From a virus: a DNA stretch of 45,089 bases. The notes under the pieces are model-generated. The model was not told where the DNA came from. It worked only from the letters and a program-made list of their open reading frames with translations, and did no database searches. Of the stretch, positions 1 to 10,001 are shown one piece after another. The stretch lies in IMG/VR virus record IMGVR_UViG_3300010401_000015, positions 1 to 45,089 of that record, one strand, 5' to 3'. Position numbers and translations under genes: made by a program. Positions within the stretch are counted from its first letter, which is position 1. Every line of letters starts with the position of its first letter.

Positions 1-123
1 GACGGCGTCCACGGCCCGCTTGACGGCCCGGAACTCGTCGTAGGTGAGGTCAGCCAGTTCCCGGTTCGCCTCCGGTACGGCCTCGTCGACGAGGTTCTTC
101 ATGTCCGCGTACAGCTGCGGATC
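1..123. repeat. 123-bp terminal redundancy, left copy
   Basis: Bases 1-123 are identical to bases 44967-45089. The long minus-strand frame is continuous through the join, because 123 is a multiple of three and both copies are read in the same phase. This shows a circular or circularly permuted molecule. A 123-base overlap is of the size left by a k-mer assembler, so it need not be a biological direct terminal repeat. Confidence 0.95.
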
Positions 124-3100
124 GTACTTCTCGAGGAACGCGAGGTAGCTCGATGCCGACTTCTCCGTCTTCCCGATGTTGACGCTCGCCAGGATGGCGC
201 GGGCGACGTTGACGTAATCCATGTCGCGCGTTTTGGAGAGCTTCTCGTCGGACTTTTGGAGCACCTTCCAGCGCTCAAGCGACGAGCCGACATCTTCCTT
301 CGCCTCGTCCGCGGCCATGAATCCGGCGTGGAATGCGGTGCTGTTCCGGCGCTGTACGAGCGCCTCGGCGTCGTCGCCCTTGATGTGCGCTTCGAGCGCG
401 GCCTTGTTCGCCCGGCGTTCGGATGCCGCATAGACCTTTGGGTTGATGGTCCGGAGAGTCTGCCGCCCGACCGCCCGCTCGGCTTCCTTACGCACGATGT
501 CGAGGCGCGGGATTCCGCCGGCCACGAGGCGCAGCATCTTGGGATCGCCACGGGCGAGAATCTGCATCTCAAGGAGCATCTGCTCGGCGCGGGCGTCGTT
601 GTGGATGGAGGCGAGGGCGTACTCCTTGAAATCCGCCTCGGTCGGCTCGCCGCCGTACTCGGCGAGCATCCGCTCCTCGGTCAGGCGGTCGATCTTGTTC
701 TTACGCTCCTCCATGCCCTGGAGGGCGTTCAGGAGCGCCCGGCCATCCTCGAACCTGAACATCCCGGCCGCGATGTCGATGTGCGTCCCGCCTTCGGCGG
801 TCGTGATGGCGCGCGGGAGCATGCTCGGCTTGATCTCGACAGGCAGGGAGTCGCGGTCGATCTTGAGGGCGGGGGTCAGCAGCTTCACGCCCGCGGGAGT
901 CTCGTTCTTCTGGAGGACGGACACCGCGCGGTAGATCGGCTCCTTGTTGACGTCTTCCTCGACCTCGGCGCGGGTCTTGGCCTTCGCGTCCTTGTACCAC
1001 TCCATCTGTTCGCGGCGGGCCTGCTCCATGCCCTTCTGAAGGAGCTTTTCCTCGGCGATCTGCTTCGCCTTGAGCGTGAGTTCCGCGTACCGCTGGGCCT
1101 GCTCGTCGGTGGCGCCGGCCGACTTGGCATCCTCAAAGAGAGGTGCCTGCGCCTGATCGAACTGCGCCTGAAGGATCTCCTCGTCGGTGGCGAGGAGGCG
1201 GTCCATGACCTTGCGGATGTCGGCGTTCAGTTCGACGCCGAGGGCTTCCTTGGCGCCCTGGTAGATGTCCGTCAGCCATTCCTTGAACCGGTAGAACACG
1301 CCTCGCAGCTTCTTGGACGGGGCGTTGCCCTCGAGCAGGTACTTCTCGAACGACCTCGCCCATTGCTCGTGATTGTCCTTGGAAATCTTCTCGCCTTCCT
1401 TGCGGCCGAGCCAGTCGAGGACGGTCTTCCAGTCGGCTTTGATCTGATCGGATGCGCCCTCACGCGTGGCGAGCCGCTCCAGCAGGTCGAGGTACAGGTG
1501 GCCCGTCTCGTGCAGGAACGTGGAGGAATCGGCCTCCTTGAACAGGTCTATGTTGACCGCAACGTCGCCCAGGCGGATCCGGCCGCGCGGCTTGCCCGCC
1601 TCGCCCGGCTGCTCGTGGCCGAAGGCTCGCTCGAAAACGGCCATCACCTTTTCGACGGTCGGATTCTTGACCTCCACGCTGTCGTGCATGCTTCCGGAGG
1701 AACTCTCGTTGCTGACGTCAACGTTGATGGGATCGCCAGGGAACTCCCGCTTGTAGTCCTTAAGGATCTTCGCGATCTGCTCGACTGTCGGCATGAAGTT
1801 CGCGCTGATTCCAAGGCCGCTCATGTACCTTACGGCACCTGCGGCTTTCTGGAACTTCAGCATTACGTCGGTAGCGGTTCCCTCGTAGATTTCTCCGTGG
1901 GTCGGATCCTTGCCGCCGACACCAACCGCGTCTCTGATCTTCGCGCCGAGTTCGCGATGGTCGATCACCCTGTGGCCGGCCAGGTAGTCCCCGGCCTGCC
2001 CAGGAAGGGCGACGTATCTATCGCCGGACTTCTCATAGCCTACTGCCTGATGCCGACCGGAGAGGTCAAGGTATGTGCCGTCCGGAAGAACGTACCCGGC
2101 CTCATTGAGGTTGTTGGTGACGCCGAACTGCTCCTTCGCCACGTTGCCGAGGTTCTCGTCGTAACCGTAGGAAACCTTCTTTCGCCTGGGCTGCTCGAAC
2201 ACCTGTCCCTCGGCGGTGACGGGAATCTCCCCGCGCCGCTCGACCGTCAGGGGACGCTCGCTGAACAGCTGGTAGGGGTCGACGTTCTCGCGCTGCCCGA
2301 GGGTCTGAAACGTGGCCGAGACGTACTTCGCGACCGCCGCAGCCTCCTTCTTGAACCCAGCGGATTCGAGCGCGGCCTTGATCTCGTCGGACACCTTCTG
2401 GACGGACGCTACGACCTGCTTATGCTTCGCGCGGGCGGCGATGGCTTCCTCGAGCTTCCGGTCCTGCTCGGCCTCGGCGAGGTTCGAGCGGATGGCCTTC
2501 TGGAATTCCTGGTCGGTGACGGCGTCGATGATGTGCGCCGGGATCTCGTCGCTCATGACGGCCGACGACGCCTTCTCGCGGGCCTGATCCGCACGCTTGA
2601 TCTGGTCGACGAGTTCCTCAGGGTTCATGCCGTATTTCGCCGCGACCTCGTCGATGGGGGCCGCGTAGGCTCGGCCTTCCTTGTCGACGCGCCGCATGTC
2701 GGCGATCATGTTCTTCGGGATACCGCTCGTGGTGAGTTCCTCGGCTTGCTGCCCGGCCTCGTTCAGCCAGTAGATCTTCCCGCCGAAATCGTGCTCCACT
2801 TGACTGATGATGTCTGACCGCTTGAGTTCCGCGAGCGTGGCGTTCGCTTCGCGCTTCGCGACCCGCTTGGCGATCGGCAGGATGACCTGATCGGAGAGCG
2901 ATTCGGCCGCCTTCTGCTCGGCCTGGGACCGCGCCTCCTCCATGAGCCTTTCCGTCTCGCTGACGGTCATGTCCATGGGGTCGCGCCGGATCTCCCCCTG
3001 CATGAAGGTCTTCTCTTCGGGGGACATCGTCAGGTATTTCTCGGTCGGGATCTGGATGTCGCCGTTCTTTTCGACGGCCTCCGCGAAGCCCTCGGCGTTG

Positions 3101-4809
3101 CCCCTCAGTTCGGCGATCCGCTGCGCCGGGTCGACGCCCGCCTTCTGGTAGAACTCAGCGAGGGGCGCGGCGGCCACCGTGACGTAGGGTAGGCCGATGC
3201 GGTCGACGACGGCCTTCGCGATGCGCTCCGACTCCTCGGGGTTCGTGGCTGCCAGCTTCACCTGATCATGCAGCTTGGCGATCTTGCCGAGCGTCTCCTG
3301 GGTGTGCTTGGCCTGACGAATCTGGTGGACCTCCGTCGCCGCGTGCATGCCTGGGCCCGCGCCGCCGAGCAGTATCATCGCGCGCATCGTCTCCGAGAAG
3401 ATCCCGATCAGCCGTTCCATGATCTCGCCCGGGGTCGCCTTTTCGAACTGCCCGGAGGACGCCATCTTGGAGAGTTCCTCGGCGACGACGTTGACGCCCT
3501 CCTGCATGACCTCGGTGACAGACTCGCCGAGCGTGGACCCAGCGTATTCCTTGCCCATCTCCAGCAGGACACGGGCCATCGTTGGCTTTGCGACCACGTC
3601 CTTGATGCCTTCAACGAACATGCGCTTCGCCGCGGCCTTGAACGGCGCGGTGAATAGCTTGACCCCCACCACCTCGAGAGCGGCGTTCAGGACACCAACG
3701 GTGACCGCGGCGCTACGCTTGACGCCCTCGTCCAGCTGCTCGCCGTTCTTCCCGCGGATCTGGTCGAGTTCAACGTAGGCGTTTCCACCCTCCGTGATGA
3801 ACGACTGCTCGGCCATGCCGAACATCATCCCGGTCCCGAACCCGCCAGCGAATCCAGCCGGCACGGTGATGGGGGCGGCCGGACCGCCAGCCACGCCGAG
3901 TCCAGCGCCGAAGATTGCGCCCTCGGCCCCGCGCTCAAGGGCCTTGTCCGCGGTGTCGACCATCTGGGCGACGAGCTTCGATGTCGGGTAGAGCCACCGA
4001 GAGGCGAAGTCATCGCCCTGCGGGGTCTGCTCCATGCGCTTCTGCGTGTCGGCGATGGCCGCCTTGAGTTCTGGGCTGTCGTTGCCGAAGACGCGCTGCA
4101 TGCCGAGACGCCCAAGGACGTTGGTCCCGACGCCAGCCTCGGCTCCCGTGCTGAGAGCCTCCCCGGCTCGCTCGAGGAAGGACGTCCGTGACGTGTCTCC
4201 CTGAAGGAATGCTTCACGGCGGCGCGCGGCGCCTACCGCCGCCGAGGTGTAGGACTTCTCCATCTCGTCGAGCGTCCGCTTCGGCGGCGGGCCGTAGGTG
4301 AACGCCCCAGGAGCGGAGAAGAACGGCCCGGAGTCCTGCTTCGCAAAGTCCTCGGCTGCTTGCTTACGGGCCGCCGGACCATGGATAGCCTCGAGTTCCT
4401 GATCCGTCGAGGGGCGGAACTTTGGGGCGGCGAGCTCGCCGAGCGCCCTCTCGATCTCTGCCATGCGAGAGAGATCGTCCTTCCCGGCGGCCCGGCGGTA
4501 AGGGTCGGTCGCCCAATCTGCGGTCGCCGGCGCTGTCTTGCGGAGTTCCTCGAGCTGGCCCGGCGTCATCTGGTCCTGGGCCGCTCTGGTACCGGGGATG
4601 TCGCGGAAGACCGTGTCGATCGGAAGCCCGCTGCGGATTGATAGCTGTAGCGCCTCGGCCGCCTGCGCGGGCGGGATCTTGCTGGCGAGGTGCTCGGAGG
4701 CGTTCAGGCGCTGCTGTTGGCGGGTTTCCGCGTCACGGAGGAACGCCGAGTACGGCCCCTCGTCCTGCGACTCGGCCGGCTCGAGAGGGTCCGCGTTACT
4801 TTCCAGCAT
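1..4809 (-). CDS. Giant internal virion / DNA-ejection (polyvalent) protein, N-terminal 1,603 residues
   Basis: This is the first part of a 2,344-residue protein that crosses the circular join and ends at 42741. The ATG at 4809 overlaps the end of the previous gene by 14 bases. The position, last of the gp14-, gp15- and gp16-like internal proteins, and the size match podophage ejection proteins. A zinc-peptidase motif HETGH lies at residues 1100-1104, followed about 55 residues later by a conserved-looking WARSFEKYLLEG segment that could supply a third ligand (gluzincin-like). A Gly/Ala-rich hydrophobic stretch near residues 265-305 may contact membrane, and long Glu/Lys/Ala-rich helical segments follow. 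I saw no lytic transglycosylase motif. Ejection role and peptidase are inferred from context and motif. Confidence 0.85.
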   Translation of the reverse strand, partial: MLESNADPLEPAESQDEGPYSAFLRDAETRQQQRLNASEHLASKIPPAQAAEALQLSIRSGLPIDTVFRDIPGTRAAQDQMTPGQLEELRKTAPATADWATDPYRRAAGKDDLSRMAEIERALGELAAPKFRPSTDQELEAIHGPAARKQAAEDFAKQDSGPFFSAPGAFTYGPPPKRTLDEMEKSYTSAAVGAARRREAFLQGDTSRTSFLERAGEALSTGAEAGVGTNVLGRLGMQRVFGNDSPELKAAIADTQKRMEQTPQGDDFASRWLYPTSKLVAQMVDTADKALERGAEGAIFGAGLGVAGGPAAPITVPAGFAGGFGTGMMFGMAEQSFITEGGNAYVELDQIRGKNGEQLDEGVKRSAAVTVGVLNAALEVVGVKLFTAPFKAAAKRMFVEGIKDVVAKPTMARVLLEMGKEYAGSTLGESVTEVMQEGVNVVAEELSKMASSGQFEKATPGEIMERLIGIFSETMRAMILLGGAGPGMHAATEVHQIRQAKHTQETLGKIAKLHDQVKLAATNPEESERIAKAVVDRIGLPYVTVAAAPLAEFYQKAGVDPAQRIAELRGNAEGFAEAVEKNGDIQIPTEKYLTMSPEEKTFMQGEIRRDPMDMTVSETERLMEEARSQAEQKAAESLSDQVILPIAKRVAKREANATLAELKRSDIISQVEHDFGGKIYWLNEAGQQAEELTTSGIPKNMIADMRRVDKEGRAYAAPIDEVAAKYGMNPEELVDQIKRADQAREKASSAVMSDEIPAHIIDAVTDQEFQKAIRSNLAEAEQDRKLEEAIAARAKHKQVVASVQKVSDEIKAALESAGFKKEAAAVAKYVSATFQTLGQRENVDPYQLFSERPLTVERRGEIPVTAEGQVFEQPRRKKVSYGYDENLGNVAKEQFGVTNNLNEAGYVLPDGTYLDLSGRHQAVGYEKSGDRYVALPGQAGDYLAGHRVIDHRELGAKIRDAVGVGGKDPTHGEIYEGTATDVMLKFQKAAGAVRYMSGLGISANFMPTVEQIAKILKDYKREFPGDPINVDVSNESSSGSMHDSVEVKNPTVEKVMAVFERAFGHEQPGEAGKPRGRIRLGDVAVNIDLFKEADSSTFLHETGHLYLDLLERLATREGASDQIKADWKTVLDWLGRKEGEKISKDNHEQWARSFEKYLLEGNAPSKKLRGVFYRFKEWLTDIYQGAKEALGVELNADIRKVMDRLLATDEEILQAQFDQAQAPLFEDAKSAGATDEQAQRYAELTLKAKQIAEEKLLQKGMEQARREQMEWYKDAKAKTRAEVEEDVNKEPIYRAVSVLQKNETPAGVKLLTPALKIDRDSLPVEIKPSMLPRAITTAEGGTHIDIAAGMFRFEDGRALLNALQGMEERKNKIDRLTEERMLAEYGGEPTEADFKEYALASIHNDARAEQMLLEMQILARGDPKMLRLVAGGIPRLDIVRKEAERAVGRQTLRTINPKVYAASERRANKAALEAHIKGDDAEALVQRRNSTAFHAGFMAADEAKEDVGSSLERWKVLQKSDEKLSKTRDMDYVNVARAILASVNIGKTEKSASSYLAFLEKYDPQLYADMKNLVDEAVPEANRELADLTYDEFRAVKRAVDAV

Positions 4810-6505
4810 TCGACTTCGCCCCCGCCCTCTGCTGAAGAAGCTTGGAGTACGCCTCTCCGAGCATGAGATCGTCCCATACGATGCCGTGCCTTTTGAAATC
4901 GGAGATGATGAAATCTCGATCGGTCTTCGGGATGTTGTCCGTCATGAATTGCTGTATGCGAGACTGAGATGCGTAAGCCTTTTCCTTGGTGCCGAACGGG
5001 CCCCAGGTCCAGCCCATGACGCCCGGCTTGATGACCTCTTTCAAGAGATTGTCCGTCATCTCCTGAATCTCGCGGTCGGGGATGTCCTTGTCCTTGTTCG
5101 CTGGGATGGACTGCCACTGGCGCACCTTGTCGTTGATGACGCGCAGGAAAGACTCGTGCTCCTTCTCTGGGATCTTGCCCATGATCGTGCCGCTGACGAT
5201 GCCCGCCGTGGTCCGGAAGCCATCCGCATCCTTCTTCGCCTTGGCGTCATCCTTGATGAGTCCTGCCTGGAGCTTCACCAGTTCCTGGAAATCGCCCTTC
5301 GAGAACTTGTCGACGTAGTCGTAGAGGTTGAGGTTCTTAAAGGCGCCCCGGGTGCCCTCGTGCGCGGCCATGAGGTTGAGCGCGTACCACTGGGCGTCGT
5401 CCGTGACCTTCTCGCCCTTGGCGTAGTTCATGAGGGTCTTACGGTCCGTCGGCGAGAGGCTGTCGCGCAGCTCGGCCGACAAGTCGGTGAACTTCTTCCC
5501 GCTGTCGATCTCGTTCGCGGCTTCAACCATGCCCTGCTTTCGGGCCTCTTCACGGCTCCGCACAACTCCGGCCCACCGCTGCCGGGTCAGCTGTTCCGCC
5601 TGCGCCCGAACGTCCGGGTCCTGGATCTTCCGCGCCTCCTCCATGGCGGCCTCTTCGGAGGTCGGTACGGCGTGCTCTTCTTTCGTGTTCCAGTCCACAT
5701 AGTTCGTGAAAATCTTGTCGACCTCGCGCTGGGCGGTGCCGAGCGTCGACTCCCGCTTGACCATGGCGGCGGCCCGGCGCGCGTCGTCGCCGACCAAGTC
5801 GTCCTTGTGCGCCGTGTAGTAGTCCTTCGCGGAGAGGTCGTTGCCGCTGTTCAGCATCATCCCAAGGACGCCGAAGTGCAGGTCGGACTTCTCCTTGGCG
5901 ATCTCGTACTCGGTCTGGTCGCTCAACCAGCCCTGGCGCGCGGCGCGCTTCCGCACATTGTCGTCGACCATCTGGACCTCGAGCGGGACTACGGACGGAT
6001 CGGCAGCGGCGCGGTTCTTTGAGGAGGCGATCGCCGCTCCAATCTCGTTTTCCTCCACGACGGCGGATTGCTGGTCGAGGTGGTCCTGCGCCCATCTGGT
6101 GACATGCATGCGCCGTGCGTCGGCCATCTGCGCGTACTGCTGGCGCTGGGCCTCATTCGCGAGTCCTTTCTGCCGCTCGGCCACGAACTTGTCGAAGCCG
6201 CCGGAGATCTCGTCGGGCACCGTAAGGGCGTCCTTGCCGAGCTTCTTCTTGGCGGCCGAGACGTTCTGGATCTCCCAGTCGTTCAGGGCGCGGCGCTCCT
6301 CCGACAGCCGATTCGCGTCCCAGCGCTCCTGTTGGGCCATGGCGATGCGCTGGACGTCCTGATTGACGCCGCGGGCGGCGTCGAACACCTGGGCGCCGGC
6401 GCGACCGCCGCCGAACGTCTCCGGGGAGACGCCGGGGTCGAGGACGCGAGGGCGAAGCGGATCCTGCTGGACGCGCGGATCGCCGTACCTGGGTGCCTGC
6501 GGCAT
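4796..6505 (-). CDS. Internal virion protein, gp15-like
   Basis: A 569-residue, highly charged, helix-rich protein without signal peptide or membrane segment. It lies directly between a gp14-like protein (2 bases upstream) and the giant ejection protein (14-base overlap downstream), the place of T7 gene 15. The N-terminus is Pro/Arg/Gln-rich and the remainder alternates Glu/Lys/Ala helices, as in tubular ejection proteins that span the periplasm. Assignment rests on gene order, size and composition rather than on a catalytic motif. Confidence 0.7.
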   Translation of the reverse strand: MPQAPRYGDPRVQQDPLRPRVLDPGVSPETFGGGRAGAQVFDAARGVNQDVQRIAMAQQERWDANRLSEERRALNDWEIQNVSAAKKKLGKDALTVPDEISGGFDKFVAERQKGLANEAQRQQYAQMADARRMHVTRWAQDHLDQQSAVVEENEIGAAIASSKNRAAADPSVVPLEVQMVDDNVRKRAARQGWLSDQTEYEIAKEKSDLHFGVLGMMLNSGNDLSAKDYYTAHKDDLVGDDARRAAAMVKRESTLGTAQREVDKIFTNYVDWNTKEEHAVPTSEEAAMEEARKIQDPDVRAQAEQLTRQRWAGVVRSREEARKQGMVEAANEIDSGKKFTDLSAELRDSLSPTDRKTLMNYAKGEKVTDDAQWYALNLMAAHEGTRGAFKNLNLYDYVDKFSKGDFQELVKLQAGLIKDDAKAKKDADGFRTTAGIVSGTIMGKIPEKEHESFLRVINDKVRQWQSIPANKDKDIPDREIQEMTDNLLKEVIKPGVMGWTWGPFGTKEKAYASQSRIQQFMTDNIPKTDRDFIISDFKRHGIVWDDLMLGEAYSKLLQQRAGAKSNAGK

Positions 6506-6507
6506 GG

Positions 6508-7098
6508 CTATCGGTACCTCGGATCGGACATGGACTTACCGCCCGGCGGGCGCACATAGATGTCGGCGCCGCTGCCGCTGGGCGGCTTTTTGTACGTCTC
6601 GTAGAGGTATGCCCCGCGCATCACGTCCTGGGCCGCCTGGAGGCCGCCCGTGGCAATGGTACTGACCGCTTGGCTCCTGGCGGCGTTCAAGCCAGCGGTG
6701 CCCCGATAGCGCATCATGCTGGCGTCTTTACGGAGGCCGTAGGCTTCCCGGATGGCGTTGTTCCCGGCCGTGATCCGGTCCTGGAGAGCCGCGGCATCCG
6801 TCTCGGCCTGGAGCGCGCCGGCCGTTCCGAAGTTCGGGTCGATTTCCATTCCACCGGTGGCGACGGACTGGGACGCCTTCAGGCGCTCGGCGCGACCGCC
6901 GATCTGAAGCGCCTCGGTCTTCCCTCGGTTGAGCGCGTCCGAGGCGGCCTCCTCTGCCTGGGAGGCGTTGTAATTCGCGAACTTCCGCTCAACGCCCGCA
7001 GCTGCCACCCCGGCCTGAGCCTGATTGACCGAGCTGCCGACCGCCGAAACGGCGTTCAGGCCCTGCATTGCCATGAGAAGTCCGGCGGTTTCGCCCAT
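6508..7098 (-). CDS. Internal virion protein, gp14-like
   Basis: A 196-residue protein rich in Ala, Gly, Gln and Ser. The N-terminal 40 residues are weakly hydrophobic, the middle is helical, and the C-terminal tail is basic and Pro/Gly-rich. This is the usual look of the small internal core protein (T7 gp14 type) that ends up in the outer membrane during ejection. It follows tail tubular protein B by 26 bases; that gap carries the CCCCAGCCT motif seen in two other intergenic regions. No enzyme motif is visible. Confidence 0.65.
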   Translation of the reverse strand: MGETAGLLMAMQGLNAVSAVGSSVNQAQAGVAAAGVERKFANYNASQAEEAASDALNRGKTEALQIGGRAERLKASQSVATGGMEIDPNFGTAGALQAETDAAALQDRITAGNNAIREAYGLRKDASMMRYRGTAGLNAARSQAVSTIATGGLQAAQDVMRGAYLYETYKKPPSGSGADIYVRPPGGKSMSDPRYR

Positions 7099-7115
7099 TC
7101 TTCACCAAAACGTAT

Positions 7116-7124
7116 CCCCAGCCT
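7116..7124 (-). promoter_or_regulatory. Repeated intergenic motif AGGCTGGGG(A/C)TA, copy 1
   Basis: Read on the minus strand this is AGGCTGGGGATACG, in the 26-base gap ahead of the gp14-like gene. The same core is found only in two other gene-free spots (17555-17563 and 42090-42098), always in the same orientation. It may be a phage-specific late promoter or processing site. ATCCCC/GGGGAT arms flank this copy. Confidence 0.35.
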
Positions 7125-10001
7125 CTATCTGAAGGGGATGATTCCTGCGGGGGCAATCGAGAGAATCTCCATGGGGAGCGGATCTATCTGCGCGATGCAT
7201 ACGCGTCCGTTGGAGTTCCAGGAGGCGTCAATGTCGAGGTCCGCGGGCCCGGTCAGCAGGTCCGTGGGCTCACTCCAGTCCTCGAATTCGCGGAGCTTGA
7301 GCTCGTACATGTTGCCGCGCTGGTCCGTATCGTCCTCGTCGGCGAATTCCTCGCCAGCGAATACGCCGCGGGTCTTGTTCAGCATCAGGGTCAGCTCTTT
7401 GATGAGCTTCTTCTTGTCCATCAAGGTCTCGCCCTGGGCCGTGTCGATGTTCAGCGTCTCGATCTGGGAGACGTAGGGGAGCCCGAACTTGACGATGGCG
7501 CCCGGGGGCGTGGAGAAGGTCACGGCCCCACTAGACACGGTCACGGAAGTCGTGTATGCTGCGTTATTCGGGCTCGTGATCACGTTCCCATCCGCGAACA
7601 CCGCCAGACGCTTCCCCTCGAGATTCCAGAGTCCCGCGAACGAGAGCGGGCAACGCGCCCATGTCGTCCGTGCGCTCGCCCGAAGGTTTACCGGCACGTC
7701 GATGTCGACCGTTCCAGTCACCACGGTCGTGCTCGTGAAGCCGGTGATCGTGAACGTGACGACAACCCCCGTCGCCGACGTGATCTGATACTTCACCCCG
7801 ATGTCCGTCGAGGCGAACGTCGCCACCGATGCGGTCAATGTGATGACGTCATTGACCGTGTACGTCCCGGCCGACGACAGCGTCAGCGTCGTCCCGCCCG
7901 TGTTCGTCCCGTCGAAGCCGATGGAATTGTCCATGAACGCCTGGGCCTCAATGTTCTCCTCCAGGAAGAACCGGACCTGCATCTGCTCGACGTGCCGCTT
8001 CGTCTCGCCGTTGATTGTGCGCTTCACCACGAAATAGGGGCGGTACTCTGTCGAGTCCGGCACTGTGCAAACCGCCTCGAATGTCCCATCCGTGTCGTGG
8101 CGGTGCCACGCGACGTACTGCTGATCCTTCACATAGGTCAGGCCGAGAAGGTCCCCGTCGCTGCGGATCATAAAGACGATTGACTGCGGAGTCTTCTGAT
8201 ATGCCCAGTCGGTGATGGTGTAGCCGGCGGTGAGATGCGGCGACCACATCCCGAGTTCCACGGGCTTATAGCCCTCTACCTCGAAGTCAAAGCCGATGTC
8301 GAAGACCTGCCCGCCCTGCTCTTGGACGAACAGCGCGCTCTGACCGACCGGAAGGGCGCGCAGCGTCGTGCAGCCGCTGTAGGAATGCGTCTCAGCGTCG
8401 ACGTTCGTCGGGGTCATGGCGACGTCTGTGCCCGCGGTGATGGCCCATTCCGCACCGGCCGTGAAGACGATCAGCGATTTGCCGATGCTCACCATGCTTC
8501 GGATGGTGTCGCTCCGCTCTCCCGCGAGCTTTAGGATGATCGGGTCAGTGTCGATCGGGACGAATCGGAGGTCGAAGTTCGCGCAGCTGGTGTTGAACGA
8601 GGTCGTGATCGACAGCCAGATACCAGCCGGATCATTGTCCGTCGAGGCCAGCACTAGGCGATTCTGATGGATCGCCACGATGCCTGGATAGTTGCCGGAG
8701 GACCCAAAGAGTGCGTTCGTCTTCGGCGGGGTCTGGAGCAGATCGGGGTCCTGCCCAGTGTCCAGGAACGGGAAGGAAGACCCCTGCGCCGCGCCGATCA
8801 GACCGTAGATTCCGCCGATGCTCTTGTAGACCCGGTACTCGTAAGGGGACTGGTCTCCGGTGACGGCGATGCTGACCGAGATGGGGGCTGTGATCGTGGG
8901 GGCGTTGACCGCAGCCGTCTTGATGAAGTTCTGATAAACGTTGCCGTTTGCCGAATAGGCGGTGTAGCCGGTCGAGTTGATGCCAGCCAGTTCGAAGGTA
9001 TTCGCCGTCGTCGCCCCCACCGAGAAGTAATGTCCGTTCAGCTCGGTCATTCCTACGACGTTGTCGATGTAGACATCGTCCCCGGTCGCGAAGCCGTGAG
9101 CATTCGAGGTGATGACGCACGGATTGGCCTGGGTCGCTCCGGTGATGTTGTGGGAGATGCCGCGGCCCCAGGAGGATTCCTCGCCGTAGTTCAGCTGGGT
9201 AGTGTCGATTACGCGACGGGTTACGCGATAATAGTAGAAGTTCGCCCCTGCCGTTCCGGTGGCTGTTCCAGCAGCTGGGGCGTTGAGCGACGGGCCGATC
9301 GTCAGATTTCCAAGCGTCCAGCTAGAAGCGGACACGCGCGTGAGTACCTGCGTCCGATAACTGCGATGCGCGATGTAGACCTTACTCTTATGCTGCTTGA
9401 ATGAAAGCAGCGAGAGATCCGCCTCGAGATACGAGGTCGCGATGACATACACCCGCGCCACAGTCCCACCGGAGACGTAGGTCGAGTACGCCGTGCTGTT
9501 GATATTCGTCCCGCCGGTGGTCTGAAGCTCGAACGTGTTGGCCGCCACGTTCGCCACCTTGAACCGTCGGCCATTCAGCTGCGTCATGCCGACGACGCCG
9601 GTGATGTAGACGTGGTCGCCGTTCGAGTAGCCGTGCGCGTTCGAAGTGACGACGCAGGGATTCGCCTTCGTGGCCCCCGTGATGTTCTTGGCCGCCTCGA
9701 GCACCCTGGACCCGTTGACGACGACCTCCATGTACTGGTCGCCGAACTCGAGAACGCTCGTCTGTGATGTGTCGTGGCCGTAGATGAACGGGATCAGGAT
9801 GCACCGCTTGGACGGGTAGCGCGTCTCGTCCACGAACTTGAGCCCGGGGCGATTCTGAAGGGCGCCCGTCTTTGTCGGATAGGCGTTCCGACAGGTGCGG
9901 AGCCCGAGTTGATACCGCGACTGGTCGACGCGGCCGAAGAGTTCGGGACCTACCTCGCCAGCCGCGAATGACCGCTGCCCGACGGCAACAGGCATCGGCA
10001 T
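7125..10001 (-). CDS. Tail tubular protein B-like (podovirus tail nozzle)
   Basis: A 958-residue tail protein starting with the family-typical segment in which a short N-terminus leads to AAGEVGPELFGRVD and a Tyr/Arg-rich stretch. It follows tail tubular protein A in a TGATG stop/start overlap. It contains two copies of a domain of about 53 residues, at residues 107-159 and 286-338, each beginning ITGATxANPCV and ending ANTFEL; these resemble E1_FCCH-like beta domains found in phage tail proteins. The rest is Ser/Thr/Gly-rich beta structure. It should form the hexameric nozzle at the tail tip that joins the fibres. Confidence 0.88.
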   Translation of the reverse strand: MPMPVAVGQRSFAAGEVGPELFGRVDQSRYQLGLRTCRNAYPTKTGALQNRPGLKFVDETRYPSKRCILIPFIYGHDTSQTSVLEFGDQYMEVVVNGSRVLEAAKNITGATKANPCVVTSNAHGYSNGDHVYITGVVGMTQLNGRRFKVANVAANTFELQTTGGTNINSTAYSTYVSGGTVARVYVIATSYLEADLSLLSFKQHKSKVYIAHRSYRTQVLTRVSASSWTLGNLTIGPSLNAPAAGTATGTAGANFYYYRVTRRVIDTTQLNYGEESSWGRGISHNITGATQANPCVITSNAHGFATGDDVYIDNVVGMTELNGHYFSVGATTANTFELAGINSTGYTAYSANGNVYQNFIKTAAVNAPTITAPISVSIAVTGDQSPYEYRVYKSIGGIYGLIGAAQGSSFPFLDTGQDPDLLQTPPKTNALFGSSGNYPGIVAIHQNRLVLASTDNDPAGIWLSITTSFNTSCANFDLRFVPIDTDPIILKLAGERSDTIRSMVSIGKSLIVFTAGAEWAITAGTDVAMTPTNVDAETHSYSGCTTLRALPVGQSALFVQEQGGQVFDIGFDFEVEGYKPVELGMWSPHLTAGYTITDWAYQKTPQSIVFMIRSDGDLLGLTYVKDQQYVAWHRHDTDGTFEAVCTVPDSTEYRPYFVVKRTINGETKRHVEQMQVRFFLEENIEAQAFMDNSIGFDGTNTGGTTLTLSSAGTYTVNDVITLTASVATFASTDIGVKYQITSATGVVVTFTITGFTSTTVVTGTVDIDVPVNLRASARTTWARCPLSFAGLWNLEGKRLAVFADGNVITSPNNAAYTTSVTVSSGAVTFSTPPGAIVKFGLPYVSQIETLNIDTAQGETLMDKKKLIKELTLMLNKTRGVFAGEEFADEDDTDQRGNMYELKLREFEDWSEPTDLLTGPADLDIDASWNSNGRVCIAQIDPLPMEILSIAPAGIIPFR
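8988..9683 (-). repeat. Intragenic duplicated domain of tail tubular protein B
   Basis: The segments 9525-9683 and 8988-9146 encode two related modules of about 53 residues (ITGAT, SNAHG, GMT-LNG, ANTFEL conserved in both), separated by about 126 residues. Protein similarity is high while DNA identity is partial, so the duplication is old rather than recent. Confidence 0.75.

Noticed and set aside
256-2817. 853-codon plus-strand frame
   Set aside because: It is the antisense shadow of the giant ejection gene. High third-position GC on the minus strand keeps the opposite frame open; its product is a low-complexity Leu/Val/Asp/Arg mixture with no domain.
4538-6022. 494-codon plus-strand frame
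   Set aside because: Antisense shadow of the gp15-like gene with no ribosome site and no recognisable domain.
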